NCBI GenBank assembly: GCA_032906765.1
Contig: JAJTZB010000003.1
Location: forward strand, 141,072-205,071
Direction of reading: 5' to 3'
DNA from: Nitrososphaerales archaeon
GTDB taxonomy: Archaea > Thermoproteota > Nitrososphaeria > Nitrososphaerales > Gagatemarchaeaceae
Length of the DNA stretch: 64,000 bases
Made by a program: the position numbers and the translations under genes. Numbering within the stretch: the stretch's first letter is position 1; each line of letters begins with the position of its first letter. The notes beneath the pieces are model-generated. The model had not been told where the DNA came from. It did no database searches and was given only the letters and a program-made list of their open reading frames with translations. This document shows positions 34,763-43,851 of this stretch, in pieces.

Positions 34763-36811
34763 GTGGCAACACTCGCCAGCGGCAAGCTCTCGGAGCTCTT
34801 CGAGGATTTCCTGAAGAGCGTGACGGACAGGGGCGGAAACTACGTCTACAGGACGAAGATATCCCAGCTCATCTCCACAGAGGGGAAGTCGCTGGCTGTC
34901 GACTTCGGCGACCTGTTGAAGTTCAACAACGACCTGGCGAACAGGGTTCTTCTCGAGCCCGACTCGTCGTTGGCCTCATTCAAGACAGCTGCCTTCGAGA
35001 CTATGCGCAGCGAGAACGCGCTCTATGCTGACAGGATAAAGAGGGATTTGGTGGTCAGGATCAAGGGCATACCAGACCAAGTGCCCCTAAGAAAGGTGGA
35101 CACGTCCCACCTGGACAAGATGCTCGCCGTTACAGGAATGGTCGTACGCACGTCAGAGCTGAGGCCGCTCATGGTCCAGGCTGCCTGGCTCTGCCCCAGC
35201 GGCCACGTCACATACCAGGACCAGGACGACCTTGCTCTCAAGCGGCCGCCCAAGTGCGAGCTGTGCGGCGAGGCAAGGAACTTCGAGCTGGAGAAGAAGC
35301 AAAGCCGGTTCATAGACTTCCAGATCGTCAGGATACAGGAGCTCCCGGAGGAGCTGCCCCCGGGCCAGCTGCCCCAGTTCTTCGACGTCAACGTCGAGGG
35401 CGACATCGTGAGTACCGCGAGGCCTGGCGACAGGGTCGTGATGACAGGCATCGTGAGGGCAGTCCCCGACTACGCGCTCGGCCAGCTGAGGACCAGGCTC
35501 TTCAGGTCGCAGATAGACTGCAACTACGTTGAGGTGAGGGGAAAGGAGCAAGACCAGGTCCAGGTAACGAAGGATGACGAGGCGGTGATCCGGAGCATCG
35601 CCGACTCCGCCGACGCATACGAGAAGCTGGTTGCCTCGATGGCGCCCACGATTCTGGGCCACGACGCAGAGAAGGAGGCAATCCTGCTGCTTCTCGTCGG
35701 TGGAACATCGACGGTTCTGCCGGACGGCACCAAGCTGAGGGGCGACGTCAACATCCTGCTCGTCGGTGACCCTGGAACGGCGAAGTCGGAACTATTGAAG
35801 TTCACGGCTCAAGTTGCGCCGCGAGGTCTCTTTGCGTCGGGAAGGGGGACGAGCGCTGCTGGACTGTCGGCAGCGGTAATCAGGGAGAAGAACGTCTTCA
35901 TGTTGGAGGCGGGGGTTGTTGTCCTGGCCGACCAGGGAATCGCATGCATAGACGAGTTTGACAAGATGAGGCCCGAAGACAGAAGCGCCCTGCACGAGCA
36001 GATGGAGCAGCAGACTATCACAGTCGCCAAGGGCGGTATCTACGCTAGCCTGAATGCCAGGACTGCGATACTCGCAGCCATGAACCCTGTGCTGGGCAGA
36101 TACAACCCCTTCCAGAACCTCACGGACAACATAGGAGACGTGCCAATCCCGCTGCTGACAAGGTTCGACCTGATCTTCGTGATAAAGGACCAGCCGTCCA
36201 TCGGGGAGGACGAGAAGCTCGCCACACACATACTCTCCGTCCACCAAAGGAAGGCGTACCCCAAGCCGCCCCCAGTCGAGTTCGGCCTCCTCAGAAAGTA
36301 CATCGCTTTCGCCAAGAAGGGGACCCCCTCGCTCACCAAGGAGGCAGTCGACAGGCTCAGGGAGTTCTACCTGGAGCTGAGGAGGAGTGGGGGAGAGGAG
36401 GGACAGATCCCGCCCACACCGAGGACACTCGAGTCCCTGATCAGGCTGGCCACTGCCCGGTCCAAGCTGCTCCTCAAGGGCGAGGTGGAGGAAGAGGATG
36501 CGCTCGCGGCTGTGGCCCTGATGAACAGGATGGTGCAGGACGTGCTGACGGACGCAACTACCAAGAAGACAGACTTCGGGATACAGCTCGGCAAGCCAGT
36601 AGGGGAAACGAGGAACCTAAGGTCTGCGATAGAGATTTTCAAGTCGCTGGAAGGGCCGGACAAGAAGCAAGTCGAGAGGAAGGTCTTCAAGGACGAGCTC
36701 CTGAAGGCGAAGTTCAGCGACGAAGACGCAGAGAAGATGATCAGGACGATGTTCAGGGAGGGATTGATATACGAATCGAAACCTGGACACTTCAGAAGGG
36801 TCAATGCGTGA
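34763..36811 (+). CDS. mcm: Replicative helicase MCM
   Basis: 682 residues, hexameric 3'-5' helicase. The N-terminal domain has a zinc-binding CPSGH...CELC site (about residues 150-175) and an OB fold. AAA+ core: Walker A GDPGTAKSELLKF, Walker B ACIDEFDKM, sensor 1 AAMNPVLGRY, arginine finger LTRFDLIF. C-terminal winged helix present. No intein. GTG start one base after GINS, indicating coupling. Confidence 0.96.
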   Translation: MATLASGKLSELFEDFLKSVTDRGGNYVYRTKISQLISTEGKSLAVDFGDLLKFNNDLANRVLLEPDSSLASFKTAAFETMRSENALYADRIKRDLVVRIKGIPDQVPLRKVDTSHLDKMLAVTGMVVRTSELRPLMVQAAWLCPSGHVTYQDQDDLALKRPPKCELCGEARNFELEKKQSRFIDFQIVRIQELPEELPPGQLPQFFDVNVEGDIVSTARPGDRVVMTGIVRAVPDYALGQLRTRLFRSQIDCNYVEVRGKEQDQVQVTKDDEAVIRSIADSADAYEKLVASMAPTILGHDAEKEAILLLLVGGTSTVLPDGTKLRGDVNILLVGDPGTAKSELLKFTAQVAPRGLFASGRGTSAAGLSAAVIREKNVFMLEAGVVVLADQGIACIDEFDKMRPEDRSALHEQMEQQTITVAKGGIYASLNARTAILAAMNPVLGRYNPFQNLTDNIGDVPIPLLTRFDLIFVIKDQPSIGEDEKLATHILSVHQRKAYPKPPPVEFGLLRKYIAFAKKGTPSLTKEAVDRLREFYLELRRSGGEEGQIPPTPRTLESLIRLATARSKLLLKGEVEEEDALAAVALMNRMVQDVLTDATTKKTDFGIQLGKPVGETRNLRSAIEIFKSLEGPDKKQVERKVFKDELLKAKFSDEDAEKMIRTMFREGLIYESKPGHFRRVNA

Positions 36812-36829
36812 TCCCGGGGAGGCGGCCTG

Positions 36830-39800
36830 TTGAGGTTTGACGAACTCCAACTACCACCTGAGCTCCTCTCTTTCATAGCGCGTAAGGGCTTCGCCGAACT
36901 CTACCCTCCGCAGGAGGAGGCCGTGAAAGCCGGCCTGCTCGCGGGGAAGAACCTGGTCGTATCGAGTCCGACAGCCTGCTATGACGGGAAGACAGAAGTG
37001 CTCACTAGAACGGGATGGAAGTCATTCAAGGACGTGGACTCGAATGAAGAAGTCCTGTCCATGAATCCGAAGACATTCGGAATGGAGTATGTCAAGGCGA
37101 TTGGCAAAGTCGGATACCCGTACACAGGAGTAATGGTGCATGTTGAGGGGAAAGAGATCGACTTCAGAGTTACTGCGAATCACAACATGTTCGTATGCCG
37201 CGAAGATGAGAGGAAAGCCAGAAACCCGTTATCGTCTCGACCCAATGGGCGACAACCGGCAAGGTTCGAGTTCCGCCCAGCTTGGGAAATCCACAGAAAC
37301 TGGAAATTCAAGACCGATGGCATTTGGGAGGGGAGAGCGAGTAGATACTTCGAACTTCCTCCAATGGAGGTTCGTGGGAGATATCCTCGGTCACAAAGGC
37401 CCCTCCCAACACTCAGGATTCCAATGAAGCAATTTCTGAATTTCCTCGGTTGGTACTTGGCGGAAGGCAGCACAAAGCATGGTCATGGTGATTACGAAGT
37501 GACACTGTGCCAGAGAAAGGACCCCCGCCGCGCAAGGGAAGCACTTGCGAAACTTGGCATCGCTAGGGTTTACACAACTGGGTCGGAGCGTCATCGGCAT
37601 TTCAGCATCAGCAGTCCTCAACTAGCGCGATACCTTTCTCAATTTGGCAGGACTTTCGAGAAGTTTGTTCCCGACTTTGTGAAGGAACTCACTTCAGATG
37701 AGATAAGAGTGTTTCTTGATTCATACCATCGCGGAGACGGGCATGTAGGGAGGGACGGGTCGAGTCCGGTATTCAACACCACCTCTAGGCGCTTGGCTGA
37801 CGATGTCCAAGAATTGTTGCTGAAGGTGGGGATAAGCAGTTCGGTGAGGTTCGGAGGCCTATCGCCATCTCACAGAATGCCAGACGGGCACACCATCAAG
37901 TCAAAGCATCCAGACTTTGAGATCGCAGGTAGGCGATATTCGGAGCACGGAATCGACTACAGGAAACCGAGCAAACCATCCTTTGAGAACACCAAGAACG
38001 AGACGGTCTACTGCCTGACCCTCCCGAAATATCATCTCCTGTATGTGAGAAGGAATGGAAAGGCATTATGGTGTGGTAATTCAGGCAAGACCCTCACAGC
38101 AATCTTGGCCGCCTTCGTGAAGGTGAAGGTCGAGGGCAGGAAGGTCGTCTACCTCGCGCCACTGAGGGCGCTGGCGTCAGAGAAGTACGCGGAGTTCTCC
38201 GAGCTTTCCGAGTTCGGGATAAGGACTGCGATCTCTACGGGTGACTACGACTTGAGCGGTGAGTCACTGGGTCGGGCCGACATCATAGTGCTGACCAACG
38301 AGCGCTTCGACTCGATAATGAGGCACAGGGTGAGCTGGCTGCACTCCGTGGGGCTCTTCATCGCGGATGAGGTCCACCTAGCCGGGAATGACTCGCGCGG
38401 CCCGACGCTCGAGATGATTCTCACGAAGGTCATGCACCTCGGGCTCGACGCTCAGCTTCTTTCGCTCTCCGCGACCATAAGCAACGCGAAGTTGATCGGG
38501 GAGTGGCTGAACTCGAGGCCCATCGAGCTCGACTGGAGACCAGTGCCGCTCAGACAGGGCGTCTTCGACTACGGCAAGGTCGTGTTCACCGACGGGGAGG
38601 AGAGGCCGGTGACACGGTCCACCTACGGGACGGCCATCGACGTGGCCATGGACACGGTGAAGGGAGGTGGGCAGTCCCTAGTCTTCGCGGGGACGAGGAG
38701 GAGGGCCGTCAGCCTGGCAACGAAGGCGGCGGAGGTCACACAGAGGTTCTTGGACGATGACGAGAAGCGTGCACTGTCGGAGGCGTCCAGAAGGATACTG
38801 ACATCGGGCGAGGAGACGAGCCTCAGCAGGCTTCTTGCTGAGATCGTAGCCAAGGGGGCCGCCTTCCATCACGCTGGACTCGAGGCGGAGCACAGGCGCA
38901 TAGTCGAGGACTATTACAGGGCGAGATCGCTCAAGGTGATAGCCGCGACTCCGACACTCGCGCTCGGTGTGAATCTGCCAGCGAGGCGTGTCGTCATAGC
39001 CGACGTCAGTAGGTACGATGTCGAGCGCGGCGGCAACTCGGACATATCAGTGCTGGAATACAGGCAGATGGCTGGCAGGGCGGGGAGACCTCAGTATGAC
39101 GACCACGGCGAGACGGTCCTAGTGCCGCCCCCGTCTCAGCCTGCGAGGCAGGTGCTGGAGCACTACGCGTCGGCGCTGCCCGAGCCAATCGAGTCGAGGC
39201 TGTCGGACGAGTCGGCGATGAGGATACACACCTTGGCGACTGTCGCGACTTCAGCCGGTCTCTCCAAGAAGGAGATTCAGGGACTTTTCGGGAGGACCCT
39301 TCTGGCATTCCAAATAGGTGAAGAGCGGGTCGGCAGGCTGATCGAGTCTGCTCTCGGTTATCTCCTGAGCGAGAGGCTGGTCGAATCGAGAGGGAACATC
39401 TTCCTAGCCACGGACTTCGGCAGGAAGGTCTCCATACTATACATCGACCCTGTCACAGGTGTTCAGTTCCGCGAGACGCTGAGGAAGACACAGCCTGGCA
39501 GCGACCACACAGCTGGGTTCCTCTACACGCTCGCAAACTGCCCAGACTTCGAGCCGAAGTTCCCCCTGAGGAGCAAGGACTACGACGCTGCCCTGGCGTT
39601 CATGGAGGAGCACGCGGCCGAGCTGGCTGCGAGGCCGAGCCGCACCTCGTTCGCCGAGTTCGACGAGGTTCTTCAGGGAAGCAGGACCGTAATGGCGCTC
39701 TATGGGTGGATCGAGGAGTGGAGAGAGGAGCAGCTGCTGACGAGGTTGGGAGTGGAGCCTGGCGACATGCATAGGGCCGTGGACAACGCGGACTGGCTCC

Positions 39801-40078
39801 TCCACAGCATGGCAGAGCTGGCGAAGCTGTTCAAGAGAGACGAGTCTGGCAGGGAGGTGGAGCGGCTGCGGAGGAGGGTGGAGAGCGGAGTGGCAGCGGA
39901 GCTTATCGAGCTGACCGCCCTGCAGGGCGTTGGCAGGGTCAGGGCGAGGTCTTTGTACTCTGCAGGGTTCAGGACGTTGGAGGACCTCAAGGAGGCGCCG
40001 GCTGACAGGCTGGCCCTGGTTGAGAAGGTGGGCACGGCAGTCGCGCGCAGGATCAAGGAGCAAGTGTCCAGGCTTTGA
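36830..40078 (+). CDS. hel308: Hel308 DNA repair helicase containing an intein
   Basis: SF2 Ski2-like 3'-5' helicase for stalled forks. The precursor is 1082 residues; removing a 368-residue intein (residues 50-417) leaves a 714-residue Hel308 of normal size. The intein splits motif I after SSPTA, before SGKT. Later motifs: FIADEVHL (DEVH box), SLSATISNAKLIGEW, GVNLPARRVVIAD, QMAGRAGRPQYD, and a C-terminal helix-hairpin-helix (LTALQGVGRVRARSLYSAG). Starts 18 bases after MCM; the next gene's TTG overlaps its stop. Confidence 0.95.
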   Translation: MRFDELQLPPELLSFIARKGFAELYPPQEEAVKAGLLAGKNLVVSSPTACYDGKTEVLTRTGWKSFKDVDSNEEVLSMNPKTFGMEYVKAIGKVGYPYTGVMVHVEGKEIDFRVTANHNMFVCREDERKARNPLSSRPNGRQPARFEFRPAWEIHRNWKFKTDGIWEGRASRYFELPPMEVRGRYPRSQRPLPTLRIPMKQFLNFLGWYLAEGSTKHGHGDYEVTLCQRKDPRRAREALAKLGIARVYTTGSERHRHFSISSPQLARYLSQFGRTFEKFVPDFVKELTSDEIRVFLDSYHRGDGHVGRDGSSPVFNTTSRRLADDVQELLLKVGISSSVRFGGLSPSHRMPDGHTIKSKHPDFEIAGRRYSEHGIDYRKPSKPSFENTKNETVYCLTLPKYHLLYVRRNGKALWCGNSGKTLTAILAAFVKVKVEGRKVVYLAPLRALASEKYAEFSELSEFGIRTAISTGDYDLSGESLGRADIIVLTNERFDSIMRHRVSWLHSVGLFIADEVHLAGNDSRGPTLEMILTKVMHLGLDAQLLSLSATISNAKLIGEWLNSRPIELDWRPVPLRQGVFDYGKVVFTDGEERPVTRSTYGTAIDVAMDTVKGGGQSLVFAGTRRRAVSLATKAAEVTQRFLDDDEKRALSEASRRILTSGEETSLSRLLAEIVAKGAAFHHAGLEAEHRRIVEDYYRARSLKVIAATPTLALGVNLPARRVVIADVSRYDVERGGNSDISVLEYRQMAGRAGRPQYDDHGETVLVPPPSQPARQVLEHYASALPEPIESRLSDESAMRIHTLATVATSAGLSKKEIQGLFGRTLLAFQIGEERVGRLIESALGYLLSERLVESRGNIFLATDFGRKVSILYIDPVTGVQFRETLRKTQPGSDHTAGFLYTLANCPDFEPKFPLRSKDYDAALAFMEEHAAELAARPSRTSFAEFDEVLQGSRTVMALYGWIEEWREEQLLTRLGVEPGDMHRAVDNADWLLHSMAELAKLFKRDESGREVERLRRRVESGVAAELIELTALQGVGRVRARSLYSAGFRTLEDLKEAPADRLALVEKVGTAVARRIKEQVSRL
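36977..38080 (+). mobile_element. Intein in Hel308 P-loop
   Basis: 368 residues from Cys1 (CYDGKTEVL, block A) through VTANHNMF (block B, T..H) to YVRRNGKALWCGN with Asn at the end and Ser as +1 residue. The penultimate residue is Gly, not His. It carries a LAGLIDADG endonuclease with FLGWYLAEGS and FLDSYHRGDG. All splicing residues except the penultimate His are present, so splicing is expected. Confidence 0.93.
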
Positions 40079-41235
40079 TCAGGTGCAGCGCGTTCTTCCT
40101 GGCGCAGGACGTCCGGATGGCTGAGAAGGCGTTTCACGCAGCGGGGAGGATAGACAGGTCAGCAATGGACGTGCGGATGACCGAGTGCGCTGGCCTCCGG
40201 TTGGTCACCCTTCGCCTGAAAGACGGGGACGACTTGCCGGCTGTGCATGGCTGGCTTGGAGAGGAGTCTGGGGGTGAGTACAGCATCGTCGAAGAAGAGG
40301 GCGGGGCCGTTGTGGCGCGCCGCGACGCGTTCGGGACCAGGCCTCTCTACGCTGCCAGGTCGGGAGGGTGGTTCGCGAGCGACCACAGGTTCATCAGAGA
40401 CGAGCCGTTAGAGGCGCTGCGTCCAGGAGCGAGGGTTGAGGTCGGAGCGAAGAAGAAATCTTTGGAGACGCGCGGGACAGCGGCGTTCGACGGCACCTTC
40501 GAGGCTGCCGCAGGTAGGCTCGCTGGACTAATCGAGACGTCGGTGAAGGAGAGGGTCAGCGGTCACAAGCTCGTGGCTGTCGCATTCTCAGGCGGCCTAG
40601 ACAGTTCGATACTCGCAGTCTGCGCCTTGAAGCACGCGAGGATAATGGCATGCTCGGCCTTTGCCCCAGGTTCTGCAGATAGCAAGGCCGCGAGTGACGC
40701 TGCGAATGCGATAGGGCTTGAACTCGTCGATTCGGCGTTGGACAGACCGACTGTGGCGAGGGAGTTGAACGCGATAGACCTGCCATTCGAACCCTCGCCG
40801 ATGGACAGAGGCCTCTGGTGCATCTACTCGCTCGTAGCGCGGTCTGCAGCGGAAGCCGGCGCGGAGTTCATAATGCTCGGGCAACTGGCGGACGAACTCT
40901 TCGGCGGGTACGCGAAGTACGAGAGGGCGCTGCGTGACGACGGGGCCGGACTGGCTGCGGCCATGATGAATTCCGACGTCTCGGAGTGCGGCATGAGGGG
41001 TTTCACCCGAGACGAGGCTGCCTGCTCCAGAAGTCTCGAGCCTCGCTTTCCGTTCGCAGACAGACGCGTGGCAGAGTTCGGTATGTCGCTCCCTGTGGGG
41101 TTCAAGATCAGGGGAGGTGTGCGCAAGGCAGTGCTCCGAGAGGCGGCCACCATGCTGGGCGTGCCTGAGGAAATCATCGACAGGCCGAAGAAGGCGGCGC
41201 AGTACAGCACGGGAGTCATGAAACTACTGCCCTGA
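40075..41235 (+). CDS. Asparagine-synthetase-like protein lacking a glutaminase Cys
   Basis: 386 residues. The C-terminal half (about 165-386) is an asparagine-synthase PP-loop domain with AFSGGLDSSILAVCALKH, LGQLADELFGGYAKYERAL and a PRFPFADRRVAEF segment. The N-terminal ~140 residues resemble a class II glutamine amidotransferase fold (RRDAFGTRPLYAAR, FASDHRFI) but the chain does not begin with Met-Cys, so glutamine hydrolysis is unlikely and ammonia may be used. TTG start overlaps the Hel308 stop by 4 bases. The substrate is not evident. Confidence 0.72.
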   Translation: MIRCSAFFLAQDVRMAEKAFHAAGRIDRSAMDVRMTECAGLRLVTLRLKDGDDLPAVHGWLGEESGGEYSIVEEEGGAVVARRDAFGTRPLYAARSGGWFASDHRFIRDEPLEALRPGARVEVGAKKKSLETRGTAAFDGTFEAAAGRLAGLIETSVKERVSGHKLVAVAFSGGLDSSILAVCALKHARIMACSAFAPGSADSKAASDAANAIGLELVDSALDRPTVARELNAIDLPFEPSPMDRGLWCIYSLVARSAAEAGAEFIMLGQLADELFGGYAKYERALRDDGAGLAAAMMNSDVSECGMRGFTRDEAACSRSLEPRFPFADRRVAEFGMSLPVGFKIRGGVRKAVLREAATMLGVPEEIIDRPKKAAQYSTGVMKLLP

Positions 41236-41271
41236 CTATGCTTTTCTAGTGCCAATCAGACACGGCCAGTC

Positions 41272-41535
41272 ATGATTCCATCACCCCAGCCGAAGGGAAA
41301 ACTCGTGGGTTTCAAGCCACTCCAGGAGAGGTTCAGCTACTACGCCTTGGACGACGGGACAGTGCTTGGAGTGAAGCCTGCTGTGGTCAAGGTGTACAGG
41401 CTGCAGAACCCGGATGGCAGCCTCGTCTCCACCCCTGATGGAGCGCCTGCGTATTTCTACCAGACGCAGAACATCACGCAAGTCCTGAGCCCAGACGAGT
41501 ACAAGTCGATGAAGAGCGACGACATAGGAACATGA
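41272..41535 (+). CDS. Small conserved-looking hypothetical protein
   Basis: 87 residues with no Cys, alternating hydrophobic pattern suggesting a small beta fold (VLGVKPAVVKVYRLQNPDG, AYFYQTQNITQVLS). No recognised family. The stop overlaps the start of the downstream methyltransferase gene (ATGA), so the two are probably co-translated. Codon use matches neighbours, supporting it as a real gene. Confidence 0.6.
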   Translation: MIPSPQPKGKLVGFKPLQERFSYYALDDGTVLGVKPAVVKVYRLQNPDGSLVSTPDGAPAYFYQTQNITQVLSPDEYKSMKSDDIGT

Positions 41536-42071
41536 GCCGGGGGGCATACCTGGCCTCTGAGGACTCAGCGCTTTTGCGTCGCGTCCTTCGGCTCTATTCC
41601 GGGGGCGCCTGCCTAGAAGTCGGCGCGGGAAACGGAGGCAGCCTGCTGGAGTTATCGAGGAGTTTCAGGGTGGTCGTGGGCACCGACGTTGTGCGACCAG
41701 ATGCTTCGGATTGGAGAGAGGCAGGATCGAGCTACATCATGGCCGACGCAGCGGCATGCTTCAGGAGCGGATCGTTCGACCTCGTTGCGTTCAACCCTCC
41801 GTACGTCCCATCTGAGGGGATTGCAGACAGAGCAGTGGACGGGGGAAGGGAAGGGGTTGAGGTCGCGCTCCACTTCCTACGCGAGGCGATGGGGGCTGTG
41901 AAGGAAGACGGCAAGATACTGATGCTGGTATCCAGCGACAACCCCCTTCGCGTGCTGGAACAGGAATGCGATGCGAGGGGTTGCACGATGCGGAGGGTCG
42001 CGGACGCGCGTCTCTTCTACGAGACGCTCAGCGTTTACGAGGTCTCGCGGCGCGGAAAAAGTCAGAGCTAG
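41532..42071 (+). CDS. HemK2/Mtq2-like N5-glutamine or lysine methyltransferase
   Basis: 179-residue SAM-dependent methyltransferase. N-terminal YLASEDSALLRRVL resembles the family's Y-x-P-x-E-D-S, CLEVGAGNGG is the SAM loop, and FNPPYVPSEG is the NPPY catalytic motif. Length and lack of an N-terminal domain fit the archaeal/eukaryotic HemK2 group, which modifies release factor aRF1 with a Trm112 partner. Ends convergently with the HTH-10 regulator, overlapping by 4 bases. Confidence 0.82.
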   Translation: MSRGAYLASEDSALLRRVLRLYSGGACLEVGAGNGGSLLELSRSFRVVVGTDVVRPDASDWREAGSSYIMADAAACFRSGSFDLVAFNPPYVPSEGIADRAVDGGREGVEVALHFLREAMGAVKEDGKILMLVSSDNPLRVLEQECDARGCTMRRVADARLFYETLSVYEVSRRGKSQS

Positions 42072-42745
42072 CCGAACGGGCTCGCAAAGGGAGCGTGGTG
42101 AGGGCCCCAGCCGTTCCCGTTCTGCACCTGACTCTCCAGGACCTTCCTCTCTGCGTTCCTGAGAATCTCGCTGAGGGTCGACGGCTTGACCCCGACCGCC
42201 TTGGAGAGGGCGGTGAGACTCACCTTCCTGGGGAAGTCGAAGTAGCCCATGGATACAGCGATGGATAATATCGCCTTCTGCCTGTCTGTGAGCTCCTCCT
42301 GCTGGCTCACCTCGGAAATCTCCTTCACGATGGCCTTTCCGCCCGACTTCTCGAGTCTGCGGATTACCTCCCTAAGGTCCTCCGACCTCCTCACGAGTAT
42401 CTTCCAAGTGGACGGGCTGGAGCGCGAGCTGAAGGGGCACTGCAGGCAGATAATCGAGGTGCCGACCGAGGCACTGCAGGGGAGTGGTCTGTCAACAACG
42501 ACAAGCGCGAGCATCTTTGACGGGGCGACCTCGCTCTCGTAGACGTGCCTGACCCCGGCGAGCTTCTTCAGCTCGACCAGGAATTCATCTTGTTGCTTCT
42601 TCTCTCCTGTCATCTCGAAGAGCAGCGTCATGCCATTTCCGTTGAAGGTCCTGCAGAACTCGAGTTCCAGCTTGACTCCAGTCTTTAGGGCTATATCCTG
42701 GAACTTGTTCTCTTCTGGAACCTCCAGCAGTACTTGGCGAAGCAT
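42068..42745 (-). CDS. HTH-10 (Bat-like) transcription regulator
   Basis: 225 residues. The C-terminal segment LTDRQKAILSIAVSMGYFDFPRKVSLTALSKAVGVKPSTLSEILRN is the HTH_10 domain common in archaeal bacterio-opsin-activator-like regulators. The N-terminal ~160 residues form a ligand or sensor domain with two nearby Cys (SIICLQCPF) that could be redox sensing. A minus-strand CTTATAATC about 30 bases before the ATG is the probable promoter. Confidence 0.85.
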   Translation of the reverse strand: MLRQVLLEVPEENKFQDIALKTGVKLELEFCRTFNGNGMTLLFEMTGEKKQQDEFLVELKKLAGVRHVYESEVAPSKMLALVVVDRPLPCSASVGTSIICLQCPFSSRSSPSTWKILVRRSEDLREVIRRLEKSGGKAIVKEISEVSQQEELTDRQKAILSIAVSMGYFDFPRKVSLTALSKAVGVKPSTLSEILRNAERKVLESQVQNGNGWGPHHAPFASPFG

Positions 42746-42911
42746 CCTAACTGGTTCGGCAAAACGGCGCGATTATAAGCTGGAGACATGATTTCCAACG
42801 GTGAGAATCACCCATTCCTAAGGCTAAGATGATGGAGCGGCTTTCCTAACAGAGTAGGGAGTCTTGTAAAAGAGAGACCAGCAACAAGACGAAACTCGCC
42901 GGAGGTGACTA

Positions 42912-42959
42912 ATGCCAACGCCTCGAACCCCGCGCCACCATCCTTTGCATGATAGGTGA
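42912..42959 (+). other. 15-codon open frame behind a strong Shine-Dalgarno
   Basis: GGAGGTGA at 42901-42908 sits three bases before an ATG opening a 15-residue frame (MPTPRTPRHHPLHDR). Too short to call a gene; it may be a leader peptide or the truncated start of a gene broken when the element inserted at 42981. Elsewhere in the 42746-43131 gap I see the att-like repeat and a TATA-like box only. Confidence 0.25.
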
Positions 42960-42980
42960 AATCCAAGAATGATAATGCTG

Positions 42981-43000
42981 GCGGGCCCGGAGGGATGCGA
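42981..43000 (+). repeat. Left attachment-like site (degenerate copy of tRNA-Arg 3' end)
   Basis: GCGGGCCCGGAGGGATGCGA matches the tRNA 3' end at 46423-46442 (GCGGGCCCGGTGGGATTCGA) at 18 of 20 positions in direct orientation. It is the expected displaced tRNA end left by integration of an element between the two copies. Confidence 0.6.
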
Positions 43001-43131
43001 TTAGTTATTTAAGCGAATCTCATGGCACGATTTGGTTTCGTTTGTTCAGTTGACCGCCGCTCGGTCGGCTGACTTCTCGCAGCGAAAAGCATCTAATGGC
43101 GTATGTGAACGAAGGGAGCGAAACTACCTGG

Positions 43132-43851
43132 CTAGGCGGTTATACTGTCTACCACTACAGCATAGGAGCCATAATAGAAATTGGCCGTTCCGTTGTCTCC
43201 TGACGAGCCCCCCGCACCTGGAGAGGGCACCGAGGAATAGGCATCGGGACCTCCATACGCAACAGTGTACCACGAACCCGAAGGAAAGCTTATTGTCACC
43301 GAGGGTTCGTAAACCGCATTCACAGACACCGACCCGCCTGTCTCGCTATAGACATCAATGTGGTAGTACCTAGTGAATGACGTCTGCGTACAACCAAAGC
43401 AAGGTGAATATGATACATACCAAACGCTTTCAAGTTGGGCACCAGAGCCAGCTGTGGATGTCAGCAGACCGTAAGCGGCATCAGCCTGCGAGAAGGTAAC
43501 ATACAAGTTCCCGAAATAGTAAGTGGCATACGGTCCATTTGGATTGAAATCAATTTCGGCCGTAGCGCTAGGAGCAGCTGGGCAACTTCCATCATTGCAG
43601 TAACTGACCGCAGAAGAGGAATAGATCAAAGCCCACCCATAGTTCAGGTTTGGATATGCGCATCGGTAGGTACTTGCGGCGCCAAATGACCAAGAAACAC
43701 ACGTCAGACTCGATGGGTTTGAAGCGTAATTCTGGTACGGAGGCTGAATTGTATTACTGGACGCGAAGACTGTACCAATTTGCGGCGCTATCAAGAACAG
43801 TGAGGCAACGTATGCCCATATGATCAGACCGTAGCGGGTCTCCATGTTCAA
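43132..43851 (-). CDS. Secreted Cys-containing protein, element cargo, unknown
   Basis: 239 residues. An N-terminal signal segment (YGLIIWAYVASLFLIAPQIGTVFA) precedes a domain rich in Tyr, Ser, Ala and Asn with several Cys pairs (TCVSW, RCAYP, YCNDGSC, PCFGC), suggesting disulfide-stabilised beta structure outside the cell. No family recognised. Its ATG overlaps the stop of the preceding gene (ATGA), so both are translated together. The coding sequence is visibly less GC-rich than the housekeeping genes. Confidence 0.6.
   Translation of the reverse strand: MNMETRYGLIIWAYVASLFLIAPQIGTVFASSNTIQPPYQNYASNPSSLTCVSWSFGAASTYRCAYPNLNYGWALIYSSSAVSYCNDGSCPAAPSATAEIDFNPNGPYATYYFGNLYVTFSQADAAYGLLTSTAGSGAQLESVWYVSYSPCFGCTQTSFTRYYHIDVYSETGGSVSVNAVYEPSVTISFPSGSWYTVAYGGPDAYSSVPSPGAGGSSGDNGTANFYYGSYAVVVDSITA

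Noticed and set aside
43032-43373. Plus-strand frame of 113 codons opposite the secreted protein gene
   Set aside because: Arg/Pro/His-rich with no pattern; it is antisense to a better-supported signal-peptide gene.
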